Origin: Nocardioides sp. SYSU D00038
GTDB lineage: Bacteria > Actinomycetota > Actinomycetes > Propionibacteriales > Nocardioidaceae
Assembly: GCF_016924665.1 (NCBI RefSeq)
Contig: NZ_JAFFJT010000029.1
Span: 1 to 55,424 of the forward strand
Direction: 5' to 3'
DNA length: 55,424 nucleotides
In this document: positions 40,817-48,036 of the stretch, in pieces
How the letters are laid out: each line of letters begins with the position of its first letter
How positions within the stretch are numbered: the stretch's first letter is position 1
Notes under the pieces: generated by a model
Database searches by the model: none
Seen by the model: the letters and a program-made list of their open reading frames with translations, nothing else
Told to the model about the DNA's origin: nothing
Made by a program: the position numbers and the translations under genes

Positions 40817-40879
40817 GGGATAGTCCCTGACGAAATGGCCCCCTCAGGGCCCTGCAGGCGACCAGAACGTCAGGGACTA
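40817..40879. repeat. palindromic intergenic element, copy 1 (TAGTCCCTGACG ends)
   Basis: Left end GGGATAGTCCCTGACG (40817-40832) and right end CGTCAGGGACTA (40868-40879) are inverted copies over 12 bases, enclosing ~35 bases. The core holds GGCCCCCTCAGGGCC. Near-identical ends occur in copy 2. Confidence 0.75.
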
Positions 40880-40925
40880 CCGCGCCCCCGGCCGCTCCTC
40901 CCAGCCCCTCCCCGGGCGGCCCACC

Positions 40926-40992
40926 GGGATAGTCCCTGACGTTCTCGGGGTCGAAGGGCCCGCGAGGGCCCGGAAACGTCAGGGACTATCCC
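40926..40992. repeat. palindromic intergenic element, copy 2 (perfect 16-bp inverted ends)
   Basis: GGGATAGTCCCTGACG (40926-40941) and CGTCAGGGACTATCCC (40977-40992) form a perfect 16-bp inverted repeat around a ~35-base core with GGGCCCGCGAGGGCCC, itself palindromic. It shares its ends but not its core with copy 1, 47 bases away. Together they occupy most of the gap before the DUF456 gene. Confidence 0.8.
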
Positions 40993-41042
40993 GCCGCCGG
41001 CACCTGGTCCTCCGACGCTGCGGGTTGTGGAAGGGTCGGGCC

Positions 41043-41519
41043 ATGAGCGTCACGGAGGTCCTGGTCGCGGTCGTGATCGCGATCGGGTTGGTCGGGATCC
41101 TGGTGCCGGTGCTGCCGGGGTCGGTGCTGGTGCTGGGAGCGGTGCTGGTCTGGGCGATCGAGGTGGGCAGCGGTACGGCGTGGGCGGTCTTCGCCATCGT
41201 GACCGCGCTGCTGGCTGTCGGCACCGTGGTCAAGTACCTCGTGCCGGGGCGGCGCCTCAAGGAGCAGGGCATCCCGGCGTCCACGCAGTGGGCGGGGGCG
41301 CTCCTGGCCGTGGTGGGCTTCTTCGTCGTCCCGGTGGTGGGGCTCTTCCTCGGGTTCGTGCTGGGCGTCTACCTCGCCGAACGACGCCGGGTCGGCGCCG
41401 CGCGGGCCTGGCCGTCCACCAAGGCGGCGCTGCGCGCGGTGGGGCTGAGCATCCTGATCGAGCTGGCGGCGGGCCTGCTGGCCGCCGCGACCTGGGTCGT
41501 CGGCGTCCTCGCGACCTGA
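41043..41519 (+). CDS. DUF456 family membrane protein
   Basis: 158 residues, four or five hydrophobic segments with the family's glycine-rich repeats: IGLVGILVPVLPGSVLVLGAVLVWA and WAGALLAVVGFFVVPVVGLFLGFVLGVYLAE (a GxxxG-like DUF456 signature). Function unknown. The ATG at 41043 (MSVTEVLVA) directly precedes helix 1; AAGGGT lies six bases upstream, a weak leaderless signal. Followed by a terminator-like hairpin. Confidence 0.87.
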   Translation: MSVTEVLVAVVIAIGLVGILVPVLPGSVLVLGAVLVWAIEVGSGTAWAVFAIVTALLAVGTVVKYLVPGRRLKEQGIPASTQWAGALLAVVGFFVVPVVGLFLGFVLGVYLAERRRVGAARAWPSTKAALRAVGLSILIELAAGLLAAATWVVGVLAT

Positions 41520-41522
41520 ACG

Positions 41523-41556
41523 GCGCAGGGCCGGGCCGCTGGGCCCGGGCCTGCGC
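41523..41556. terminator. hairpin between converging genes
   Basis: A 15-bp GC stem GCGCAGGGCCGGGCC / GGCCCGGGCCTGCGC with one mismatch, between the converging DUF456 gene and the secreted protein gene. Probably serves both. Confidence 0.65.
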
Positions 41557-41576
41557 GGTCGTACGACGAAGGGGGG

Positions 41577-42119
41577 TCAGTCGGTCGCGAGCCAGCGGGT
41601 CCAGCCGCGCGGCTTCTTCAGCCAGTCGGTGACCGGGTGCGAGCCGTCGCTGTCGTCGGTCATCCGCACGCCGACCCGCACCTCGTCGGCACCGCCGAGG
41701 CACTTGGCGGAGATGCGCACCTTGGCCTGCTTGGTGCCGCGGTCGAGCCGCATGATGTGGGGGCACGAGAGCGGGTTGGAAGCGTCCTTCCAGGCCTTGA
41801 CCCGCACCAGCTGGTAGTCGGTGCCGTCGAAGAGGCCGCCGACGAGCCGGAGCTCGGGGCCCTTCCGGGCGCGGTCGGTGTCGACGTAGACCGAGATGCC
41901 GGAGGCGCCCTTCTTCGGCAGCGCGGCGAACCGCACCTTGACGAACAGCTCCTTGGCGGTGTGGTCGGCCGAGACCCGACGGATGTCGGTGGGCGAGGCG
42001 GTGGCGTCGGCGGGGTCGTCGAGGACGACCTGCTCGGCGGACGCGACGCCGGTCGCGCCGAGAGTGAGGGCGATGACGGCGGTCGCGCCCAGCGCGACGC
42101 GGCGGAGGGTGGTGATCAC
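41577..42119 (-). CDS. secreted protein of unknown function
   Basis: 180 residues. The signal peptide VITTLRRVALGATAVIALTLGATGVASA is followed by a beta-rich domain (VVLDDPADATASPTDIRRVSADHTAKELFVKVRFAALP, ISVYVDTDRARKGPELRLV, VRVGVRMTDDSDGSHPVTDWL). The pattern resembles small secreted domains common in Nocardioides; no catalytic residues are evident. Two Cys (SCPHIM and AKCLGG) may pair. GTG start at 42119 follows GAGGAG by six bases. Confidence 0.8.
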   Translation of the reverse strand: MITTLRRVALGATAVIALTLGATGVASAEQVVLDDPADATASPTDIRRVSADHTAKELFVKVRFAALPKKGASGISVYVDTDRARKGPELRLVGGLFDGTDYQLVRVKAWKDASNPLSCPHIMRLDRGTKQAKVRISAKCLGGADEVRVGVRMTDDSDGSHPVTDWLKKPRGWTRWLATD

Positions 42120-42317
42120 GGGGTTCTCCTCGGTGGACGGAACTCTGGGTGCTGGATCGATGTCACCACGGAAGACGTTCGCGGTCACGCAATGGTTGCA
42201 GCGTGGCGCAGCGGCGCGTCGTCCGCGCGACCCCCCGGGGTCCGCGATCCGGGGTACGGTGGTGCCCCGCCAGCCCGAGCACTCCGCCCGGGTCGCCGGC
42301 GGACGGGGAGGCTGGCC

Positions 42318-42569
42318 GTGACCACGACCGACGCACGTGAGGCGCCCTCCCTGGGTCGCCTGCTCGACGAGCTGCAGCGGGCCCGCCGCTCGCTCGCCGA
42401 GGTCCGCTCGCGGCCGCAGCGCCAGCGCAGCGAGGTCCGCGACGCCCACCACCGGCTGACGGTGGCGCTGGAGGCGTACGCCACCGCCCTGGCCCGCAGC
42501 GGCCGCCCGGTGCCCTACAAGCTCCGCGACGAGCTGCGGCTGTGCCGCGGCGTCGACCTGCTCCCCTGA
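42318..42569 (+). CDS. small helical hypothetical protein
   Basis: 83 residues, two or three helices rich in Arg (LGRLLDELQRARRSLAEVRSRP, EVRDAHHRLTVALEAYATALARSG). No recognised family. The GTG start lies six bases after GGGGAGG. Its codon use matches the surrounding genes. A 20-bp perfect hairpin follows, shared with the converging principal sigma factor gene. Confidence 0.65.
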   Translation: MTTTDAREAPSLGRLLDELQRARRSLAEVRSRPQRQRSEVRDAHHRLTVALEAYATALARSGRPVPYKLRDELRLCRGVDLLP

Positions 42570-42604
42570 CCCGCTGAGACCCGGCGTCCGGCCGCCTCCG
42601 GACG

Positions 42605-42649
42605 TACGACGAGGGCCCGACCGCTGCGTGCGGTCGGGCCCTCGTCGTA
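42605..42649. terminator. bidirectional terminator, 20-bp perfect hairpin
   Basis: TACGACGAGGGCCCGACCGC pairs perfectly with its complement at 42630-42649 around a TGCGT loop. It sits between the converging small gene (stop 42569) and the principal sigma factor gene (stop 42665). Confidence 0.85.
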
Positions 42650-42664
42650 GGTCGGGACGGGTGC

Positions 42665-44098
42665 TCAGTCGAGGTAGTCGCGCAGCACCTGCGAGCGCGA
42701 CGGGTGCCGCAGCTTCGACATGGTCTTCGACTCGATCTGGCGGATCCGCTCGCGGGTCACGCCGTAGACCTTGCCGATCTCGTCGAGGGTCTTGGGCTGG
42801 CCGTCGGTGAGGCCGAACCGCATGCTGACCACGCCCGCCTCGCGCTCCGAGAGCGTGTCGAGAACGGCGTGCAGCTGCTCCTGGAGCAGCGTGAACGACA
42901 CGGCGTCGGCCGGGACGATGGCCTCGGAGTCCTCGATCAGGTCACCGAACTCGGAGTCGCCGTCCTCGCCGAGCGGCGTGTGCAGCGAGATCGGCTCGCG
43001 GCCGTACTTCTGGACCTCGATGACCTTCTCGGGGGTCATGTCGAGCTCCTTGGCCAGCTCCTCCGGGGTGGGCTCGCGGCCCAGGTCCTGGAGCATCTGC
43101 CGCTGCACGCGGGCGAGCTTGTTGATGACCTCGACCATGTGCACCGGGATCCGGATGGTGCGGGCCTGGTCGGCCATCGCGCGGGTGATCGCCTGGCGGA
43201 TCCACCACGTCGCGTAGGTCGAGAACTTGTAGCCCTTGGTGTAGTCGAACTTCTCGACCGCACGGATCAGGCCGAGGTTGCCCTCCTGGATCAGGTCGAG
43301 GAAGAGCATGCCGCGGCCGGTGTAGCGCTTGGCCAGCGAGACCACGAGGCGCAGGTTGGCCTCGAGCAGGTGGTTCTTGGCCCGGCGGCCGTCCTCGGCG
43401 ATCCACTCGAGCTCCTCGAGCGTCTTCGGCGAGATCTTGCCGCCCTTGGCCAGCTTCTCCTCCGAGAACAGGCCGGCCTCGATCCGCTTGGCGAGCTCGA
43501 CCTCCATCTCGGCGTTGAGGAGCGAGACCTTGCCGATCTGCTTGAGGTAGTCCTTGACCGGGTCGGCGGTCGCGCCAGCGACGGTGACCTGCTGCTCCGG
43601 CTCGTCGGTCTCGTCGGCCTGGGAGACGACGAACGTCGCCTCCTTCTCGTCCTCCACGATCGTGGGGTCGGCCTTGACGTCCTTCTCGAACTGCTCGTCC
43701 GGGATGTCGGGCAGCAGCTTCTTGCCGTCGGGACCGACCGCGGGCGCCACCGGCACCTCCACCGCGGGCTCGGCCGGTGCGGCCGCGGTCTTCTTCGCCG
43801 CCGCCTTCTTGGCCGGCGCGGCCTTCTTGGCGGGGGCGGCCTTGGCGGTCTTGGCCGGGGTCGACGCCCGCGCCGCAGCGACCTTGCCGGTCACGACCGG
43901 CACCTGCACGACGATGCCGAGCGCCGAGACGTGGGCGAGCAGCGCCTTGAGGTGACGCGGCTCGACCGCGGCCTCGTCACTGGCCCGCCGTACCTGGTCG
44001 GGGGTGAGGCTGCCGGTGGCGGTCCCCTGCTGGACCAGGGACACGATCGCGGGGTGGCTGAGCACCTCGGTGGGGAGCTTGCGTGCGTTCGAGGACAC
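42665..44098 (-). CDS. sigA: principal RNA polymerase sigma factor (HrdB/SigA)
   Basis: 477 residues. Region 1.1-like N-terminus (LPTEVLSHPAIVSLVQQGTATGSLTPDQVRRASDEAAVEPRHL), an Ala/Lys-rich linker with repeated PAKKA, then region 1.2 (DPVKDYLKQIGKVSLL), region 2 (NLRLVVSLAKRYTG; FDYTKGYKFSTYATWWIRQAI), region 3, and region 4 ending VTRERIRQIESKTMSKLRHPSRSQVLRDYLD. The start is the second GTG (VSSNARKLPTE) because GAGAGG lies five bases before it. It directs housekeeping transcription. A nested hairpin lies 50 bases upstream and a 20-bp terminator follows. Confidence 0.96.
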   Translation of the reverse strand: MSSNARKLPTEVLSHPAIVSLVQQGTATGSLTPDQVRRASDEAAVEPRHLKALLAHVSALGIVVQVPVVTGKVAAARASTPAKTAKAAPAKKAAPAKKAAAKKTAAAPAEPAVEVPVAPAVGPDGKKLLPDIPDEQFEKDVKADPTIVEDEKEATFVVSQADETDEPEQQVTVAGATADPVKDYLKQIGKVSLLNAEMEVELAKRIEAGLFSEEKLAKGGKISPKTLEELEWIAEDGRRAKNHLLEANLRLVVSLAKRYTGRGMLFLDLIQEGNLGLIRAVEKFDYTKGYKFSTYATWWIRQAITRAMADQARTIRIPVHMVEVINKLARVQRQMLQDLGREPTPEELAKELDMTPEKVIEVQKYGREPISLHTPLGEDGDSEFGDLIEDSEAIVPADAVSFTLLQEQLHAVLDTLSEREAGVVSMRFGLTDGQPKTLDEIGKVYGVTRERIRQIESKTMSKLRHPSRSQVLRDYLD

Positions 44099-44147
44099 GA
44101 ACACCTCTCGTAACTTGCCTGGAAGCCTGCGCCGGACGACCATTCGG

Positions 44148-44192
44148 ACACCGGGGGTTCTGCGCCTCAGGGCGCAACAAGGCCCGGTGTCG
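44148..44192. promoter_or_regulatory. nested hairpin upstream of principal sigma factor gene
   Basis: Outer stem GACACCGGG (44148-44156) / CCCGGTGTC (44184-44192) encloses an inner stem TGCGCC/GGCGCA (44162-44177). It lies about 50 bases before the sigA start, in its leader or promoter region. It could be a leader structure or a terminator for the upstream HhH-GPD gene. Confidence 0.45.
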
Positions 44193-44252
44193 TCAAGGCC
44201 TGGTCGTCATTCTGCCATGCCGCCAAGGCAACTCGGGCACTCCCCCGGCGGG

Positions 44253-44822
44253 TCAGCCGGCCTGGGCCTGGGCCGCGGCCTTCTTCTGCTTCTTGAAGTC
44301 GCGCACCTTCTGCAGCGAGTCCGGGTCGACGACGTCGGCGACCGACCGGTGCCCCTCGAGCGCGTAGTCACCAACGACCTTCTCCCAGCCGTCGGGCCGG
44401 ACGCCGAGCTGCTTGGCCAGCAGGGCCACGAAGATCTGGGCCTTCTGCTTGCCGAAGCCGGGCAGCCCCATCACCCGCTTGAGCAGGTCCCTGCCGTCGT
44501 CCGCCTCGGTCCAGAGCCGCTCCGCGCGACCGTCGTAGGTCTCCTCCACGACCCGCGCCAGCTCCTGCAGCCGCGCCGACATCGAGCCCGGGAAGCGGTG
44601 GATCGCCGGCGGGGTGGAGCAGAGGGCGGTGAACTGCTCGGGGTCGGCCGCGGCGATCGCCGCGGGCTCGATCGAGCCGAACCGCTCCAGCACCTTGGCG
44701 GGCCCGCGGAAGGCGTGCTCCATCGGGTACTGCTGGTCGAGCATCATGCCGACCAGCAGCGCGAACGGTGAGTCGGTCAGCACCTGGTCGGCGCTCGCGT
44801 CGCCGGTGATGTGGATCGCCAT
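44253..44822 (-). CDS. HhH-GPD-type base excision DNA repair protein
   Basis: 189 residues. Helix-hairpin-helix/GPD-like fold: FALLVGMMLDQQYPMEHAFRGPAKVLERFG (the MLDQQ region resembles the LSQQ segment of glycosylases) and LLKRVMGLPGFGKQKAQIFVALLAKQLG, the hairpin. The catalytic Lys of endonuclease III-type enzymes is not obvious and there is no iron-sulfur cluster motif, so activity is uncertain. The C-terminus is Lys/Ala-rich. The ATG lies six bases after CAGGAT. Confidence 0.88.
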   Translation of the reverse strand: MAIHITGDASADQVLTDSPFALLVGMMLDQQYPMEHAFRGPAKVLERFGSIEPAAIAAADPEQFTALCSTPPAIHRFPGSMSARLQELARVVEETYDGRAERLWTEADDGRDLLKRVMGLPGFGKQKAQIFVALLAKQLGVRPDGWEKVVGDYALEGHRSVADVVDPDSLQKVRDFKKQKKAAAQAQAG

Positions 44823-44958
44823 GGCTCCATCCTGCCTGCCGGTGGGGTGGTCGGTGAGGCCGACCGGGCTCCGGCCGCGGACTCATCGCTCCGCGACGCG
44901 ACGTCACGGCCTGTGGAGGAGCGGCGCCCGCGCGCCCGGACTGGGCGAGGCTGGCGCC

Positions 44959-45414
44959 ATGCCGCTCCCTGGTGCGTACGACGACGGGCTGGTCGAGCCG
45001 CTGCCGCGGCCGCTGGCCCGGCTGCTGCGCACCGCGGCCTACGACCTGGCGACCTCGGAGCCGCGACGGGTGCACCCCCCGCTGGTGCACGTCGGGCAGC
45101 CGCGCACCGCGGAGGCGGTGGTCGCGGTCCGTCCCGACGAGCCGACCGACCACGCCCTGCGCACCGACGTGCTGGCCGCGATGCTGCGCCGGGTGCGGGC
45201 GCCCACGCTGCCGACGCCCGGGCCGCTGGTCTGGCTGACCCGCACCGGCCCGCTCGAGGAGGTGCAGGACGTCGACGCGCGGTGGCTGGCCGCCGCGCGG
45301 GCGGCCCACCTCGAGGCCGGGTTGGCGCTGGTCTTCGTGGTGGTCAACCGCCACGGCTGGCGCGACCCGCGGTCGGGGACCCAGCGCCGCTGGCAGCGGC
45401 TGCGACGCCGCTGA
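44959..45414 (+). CDS. hypothetical protein
   Basis: 151 residues, soluble, alpha/beta: LPRPLARLLRTAAYDLATSEPRRV, AVVAVRPDEPTDHALRTDVLAAMLRRVR, PGPLVWLTRTGPLEEVQDVDARWLAAARAAHLEAGLALVFVVVNRHGW, with a basic tail. Likely a small conserved actinobacterial protein; I do not recognise the family. GAGGCT lies six bases before the ATG and a CTGTGGAG motif about 40 bases upstream. Convergent, two bases from the ligase gene stop. Confidence 0.75.
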   Translation: MPLPGAYDDGLVEPLPRPLARLLRTAAYDLATSEPRRVHPPLVHVGQPRTAEAVVAVRPDEPTDHALRTDVLAAMLRRVRAPTLPTPGPLVWLTRTGPLEEVQDVDARWLAAARAAHLEAGLALVFVVVNRHGWRDPRSGTQRRWQRLRRR

Positions 45415-45416
45415 GG

Positions 45417-46889
45417 TCAGTCCCAGGCGTGGACCGGCTCGTTGGAGTGCATCCGGTCGCGGTAGTCGAGCAGCGTGGCGCGCAGCGCGTCGAAGCGCTC
45501 CTGGTCGGCCCGCTCGGCCATCCGTCGCACGAACCAGTCGGCGCCGTTGGTGTGCTGGAGGCAGCGCTGCTCGATGATGCCGAGCAGCCGGTCGCGGACC
45601 TCGGTCTCGACACCCCACTCGGCCAGCCCCTCGTGGGCCAGCGGCAGCAGCCGGCGCAGCACCAACTCGGTGGCCGGCACCTGCCCCACGCCGGGCCAGT
45701 AGACCTGGGCGTCGATGCCGTGCTGGGCGGCGACGTGGAAGTTCTCCTCGGCGGCGCTGAACGACATCTGCGACCAGATCGGGCGCTCGCTCGCGGCCAG
45801 GCTGCGCACCAGCCCGAAGTAGAACGCCGCGTTGGCGATCGTGTCGGCCACGGTCGGCCCGGCGGCCAGCACCCGGTTCTCGACGCGCAGGTGGGGGACG
45901 TCGTCGGCGACGTCGTAGATCGGTCGGTTCCAGCGGTAGATCGTGCCGTTGTGCAGGCGCAGCTCGGCCAGCTCGGGCGTGCCCCCGGACTCGAGCACCG
46001 CGAGCGGGTCCTCCTCCTCGGTGATCGGCAGCAGCGCGGGGAAGTAGCGCACGTTCTCCTCGAAGAGGTCGAAGACCGAGGTGATCCACCGCTCGCCGAA
46101 CCAGACCCGCGGCCGCACCCCCTGCGCCTTCAGCTCCTCGCTGCGGGTGTCGGTGGCCTGCTCGAACAGCGGGATCCGGGTTTCGCGCCACAGCTGCTTG
46201 CCGAGCAGGTAGGGCGAGTTGGCGCCGAGGGCGAGCTGGATCGCCGAGATCGCCTGGGAGGCGTTCCAGTACGCCGCGAAGTCGTCCGGGGAGGTCTGCA
46301 CGTGGAACTGGGTGCTGGTGCAGGCGGCCTCCGGCACGATCGAGTCGGCGGTGGTGCGCAGCCGCTCACCGGGTGCGGTGCCGGCGATGTCGATGCTGAT
46401 GTCCTCGCCGCGCGCGTCGAGGATCTGCTCGCTGAGCAGCAGGTAGCGCGAGCTGGCGCTGATCGAGTGCACGCCCATGTGGCCCTCGGCCAGGGTGGGC
46501 AGCACGCCGATCATCACCAGGTGGGCGCCGACGGCGGCCGACTTCGTCTCGGCGTCGTTGAGGCTGCGGCGCAGGCTCTCCTCGAACGTCGTCAGGCCGC
46601 CCTCGCGCAGCGACGCGGGCGCGACGTTGATCTCGATGTTGAACTGGCCCAACTCGGTCTGGAAGTCGGGGTCGGCGATCGCCTCGAGCGCCTCACTGTT
46701 GCGCAGCGCCGGGTCGCCGGCCTCGTCGACCAGGTTGAGCTCGACCTCCAGCCCGGTGAGCGGGTCGTCGGTGTCGAAGCGCTCCTCGCGCAGCATCCGG
46801 GCGAACACGTCGAGGCAGCGCCGCACCTTCTCGCGGTGCCGCGTGCGATCGGCCCGGGAGAACTCCTGCGCGTCGACCTCGGCTCCCAT
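45417..46889 (-). CDS. glutamate-cysteine ligase family protein
   Basis: 490 residues of the GCS2/EgtA-like carboxylate-amine ligase family. TGLEVELNLVDEAG is the conserved Glu-rich ATP/Mg motif (GxExE type). ELGQFNIEINVAP, TSTQFHVQTSPDDFAAYWNASQAISAIQLALGANSPYLLG and HLRVENRVLAAGPTVADTIANAAFY are also typical. It would form gamma-glutamyl bonds; whether the product is gamma-glutamylcysteine (ergothioneine or glutathione pathways) or another amide is not decided by sequence, and no egtB/egtD is nearby. TAGGGT box six bases before the ATG. Confidence 0.85.
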   Translation of the reverse strand: MGAEVDAQEFSRADRTRHREKVRRCLDVFARMLREERFDTDDPLTGLEVELNLVDEAGDPALRNSEALEAIADPDFQTELGQFNIEINVAPASLREGGLTTFEESLRRSLNDAETKSAAVGAHLVMIGVLPTLAEGHMGVHSISASSRYLLLSEQILDARGEDISIDIAGTAPGERLRTTADSIVPEAACTSTQFHVQTSPDDFAAYWNASQAISAIQLALGANSPYLLGKQLWRETRIPLFEQATDTRSEELKAQGVRPRVWFGERWITSVFDLFEENVRYFPALLPITEEEDPLAVLESGGTPELAELRLHNGTIYRWNRPIYDVADDVPHLRVENRVLAAGPTVADTIANAAFYFGLVRSLAASERPIWSQMSFSAAEENFHVAAQHGIDAQVYWPGVGQVPATELVLRRLLPLAHEGLAEWGVETEVRDRLLGIIEQRCLQHTNGADWFVRRMAERADQERFDALRATLLDYRDRMHSNEPVHAWD

Positions 46890-46895
46890 GGCCCG

Positions 46896-46901
46896 ACCCT
46901 A
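46896..46901 (-). promoter_or_regulatory. -10 box of leaderless ligase gene
   Basis: TAGGGT on the minus strand ends six bases before the ATG at 46889. Confidence 0.5.
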
Positions 46902-47912
46902 CGGCGGCATCGGTGACCAGGTCGACGGCGGCACCGCGTGGCCGAGCAGGTCGGCGACCAGCAGCGCGAGCGAGTGGCGCGGCTGCACGGCCAGGCACCG
47001 GTCGACCGCGCACCAGGCCAGGGCGCCGTCGCCGGCCAGCCAGGCCACCAGGCCCAGCACCGCCGCCGGCCCGGCGACCAGGTCGTCGGGAGCGCGCCGC
47101 ACGGCGTCGCCCCACAGCCGCACGTGGTCGCGGGCCTCGTCGCGCGACACCCAGCCCCAGGCGGCGTCGCGGGCGGCGGGGTCGTCGAGCGAGACGAGCA
47201 CCGAGGCGAGGTCGAGGTCGCTGAACCGGCCGTCGTCGAGCGCGGACCGCACCGCCTGCTCGACGCCGGCCGGGGCCAACGGCACGGTGAGCGCGGTCAG
47301 TCCACGCACCGGCCGGCGGGGCAGCGGGTCGAGGGTGGCGGCCAGCTCCTCGCGGGAGGAGTGGGTGACCCGACCGTCGAGCACCGCCTGGGCGGCGAAG
47401 GGGTGGACGGCGGGGTCGAGCGCGACCCCCTCGGCAGGCACCGTCGAGCCCGGCAGCAGCCGGAACCACCGGCCACCTGCACAGCGCAGCCGGTCGGGGA
47501 CGTCGACGCCGGCCGCCTCCAGCGCCTCGCCGAGTGCGTCGCTGGTCGTGCGGGCGAGCGCCTCGTCGTCGGTGTAGAGCACCGGGATCGCGCGCTCCAC
47601 CCGGTGCCGCCGGGCCGGCTCGAGCAGCAGCTCCACGGTGGGCTCGACCTCCTCGGGGCCGGCCGGCAGGTCGATGCGCGCGTGGAAGGCGTCGGTGCCG
47701 CCGAAGGTCAGCAGCACCACCGACTCGCGTGGCACGAAGCCGAGCAGCACAGGCACGGCAGCCAGCACGTCGTCGGGCGAGCGCAGCACCAGCGTCGCGC
47801 GCCGGTCTGGTGGACGCGCAGGACGACTCGGACGGGCCGGACCGCCCGACTGGGAGGGCGGGCGGGCCGGGGACGGACGGCGGGAGGACGAGGGCGGCGG
47901 AGGCGTGGTCAT
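46899..47912 (-). CDS. DUF4192 domain protein
   Basis: 337 residues. A Pro/Ser/Arg-rich N-terminus (1-35) precedes the DUF4192 domain: LVLRSPDDVLAAVPVLLGFVPRESVVLLTFGG, HARIDLPAGPEEV, and the C-terminal LGLVAWLAGDGALAWCAVDRCLAVQPRHSLALLVADLL. The family is common in actinobacteria, function unknown; some members lie near DNA-repair genes, as here beside dinB. ATG at 47912 follows GGGGAG by nine bases. Its stop overlaps the -10 box of the ligase gene just downstream. Confidence 0.88.
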   Translation of the reverse strand: MTTPPPPSSSRRPSPARPPSQSGGPARPSRPARPPDRRATLVLRSPDDVLAAVPVLLGFVPRESVVLLTFGGTDAFHARIDLPAGPEEVEPTVELLLEPARRHRVERAIPVLYTDDEALARTTSDALGEALEAAGVDVPDRLRCAGGRWFRLLPGSTVPAEGVALDPAVHPFAAQAVLDGRVTHSSREELAATLDPLPRRPVRGLTALTVPLAPAGVEQAVRSALDDGRFSDLDLASVLVSLDDPAARDAAWGWVSRDEARDHVRLWGDAVRRAPDDLVAGPAAVLGLVAWLAGDGALAWCAVDRCLAVQPRHSLALLVADLLGHAVPPSTWSPMPP

Positions 47913-48024
47913 GGCCCGACGCTCCCCGGTCGCGCCGACCGGCGCACCCGGCCGGGTCGCGCCTGTGGAGGACGGCGTCCGGGGGGTCGCTGTGGAGGCC
48001 AGGTGGCCCGTCGGTGCCGCGAGG

Positions 48025-48030
48025 TAGGTT
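48025..48030 (+). promoter_or_regulatory. -10 box of leaderless dinB
   Basis: TAGGTT ends six bases before the GTG at 48037. Two CTGTGGAGG motifs lie upstream at about 47972 and 47991. Confidence 0.5.
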
Positions 48031-48036
48031 CCGCCT

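Noticed and set aside
41577..42119. Assigning the secreted protein to a peptidase or adhesin family
   Set aside because: No catalytic or repeat motif; only the signal peptide and beta-rich character are visible.
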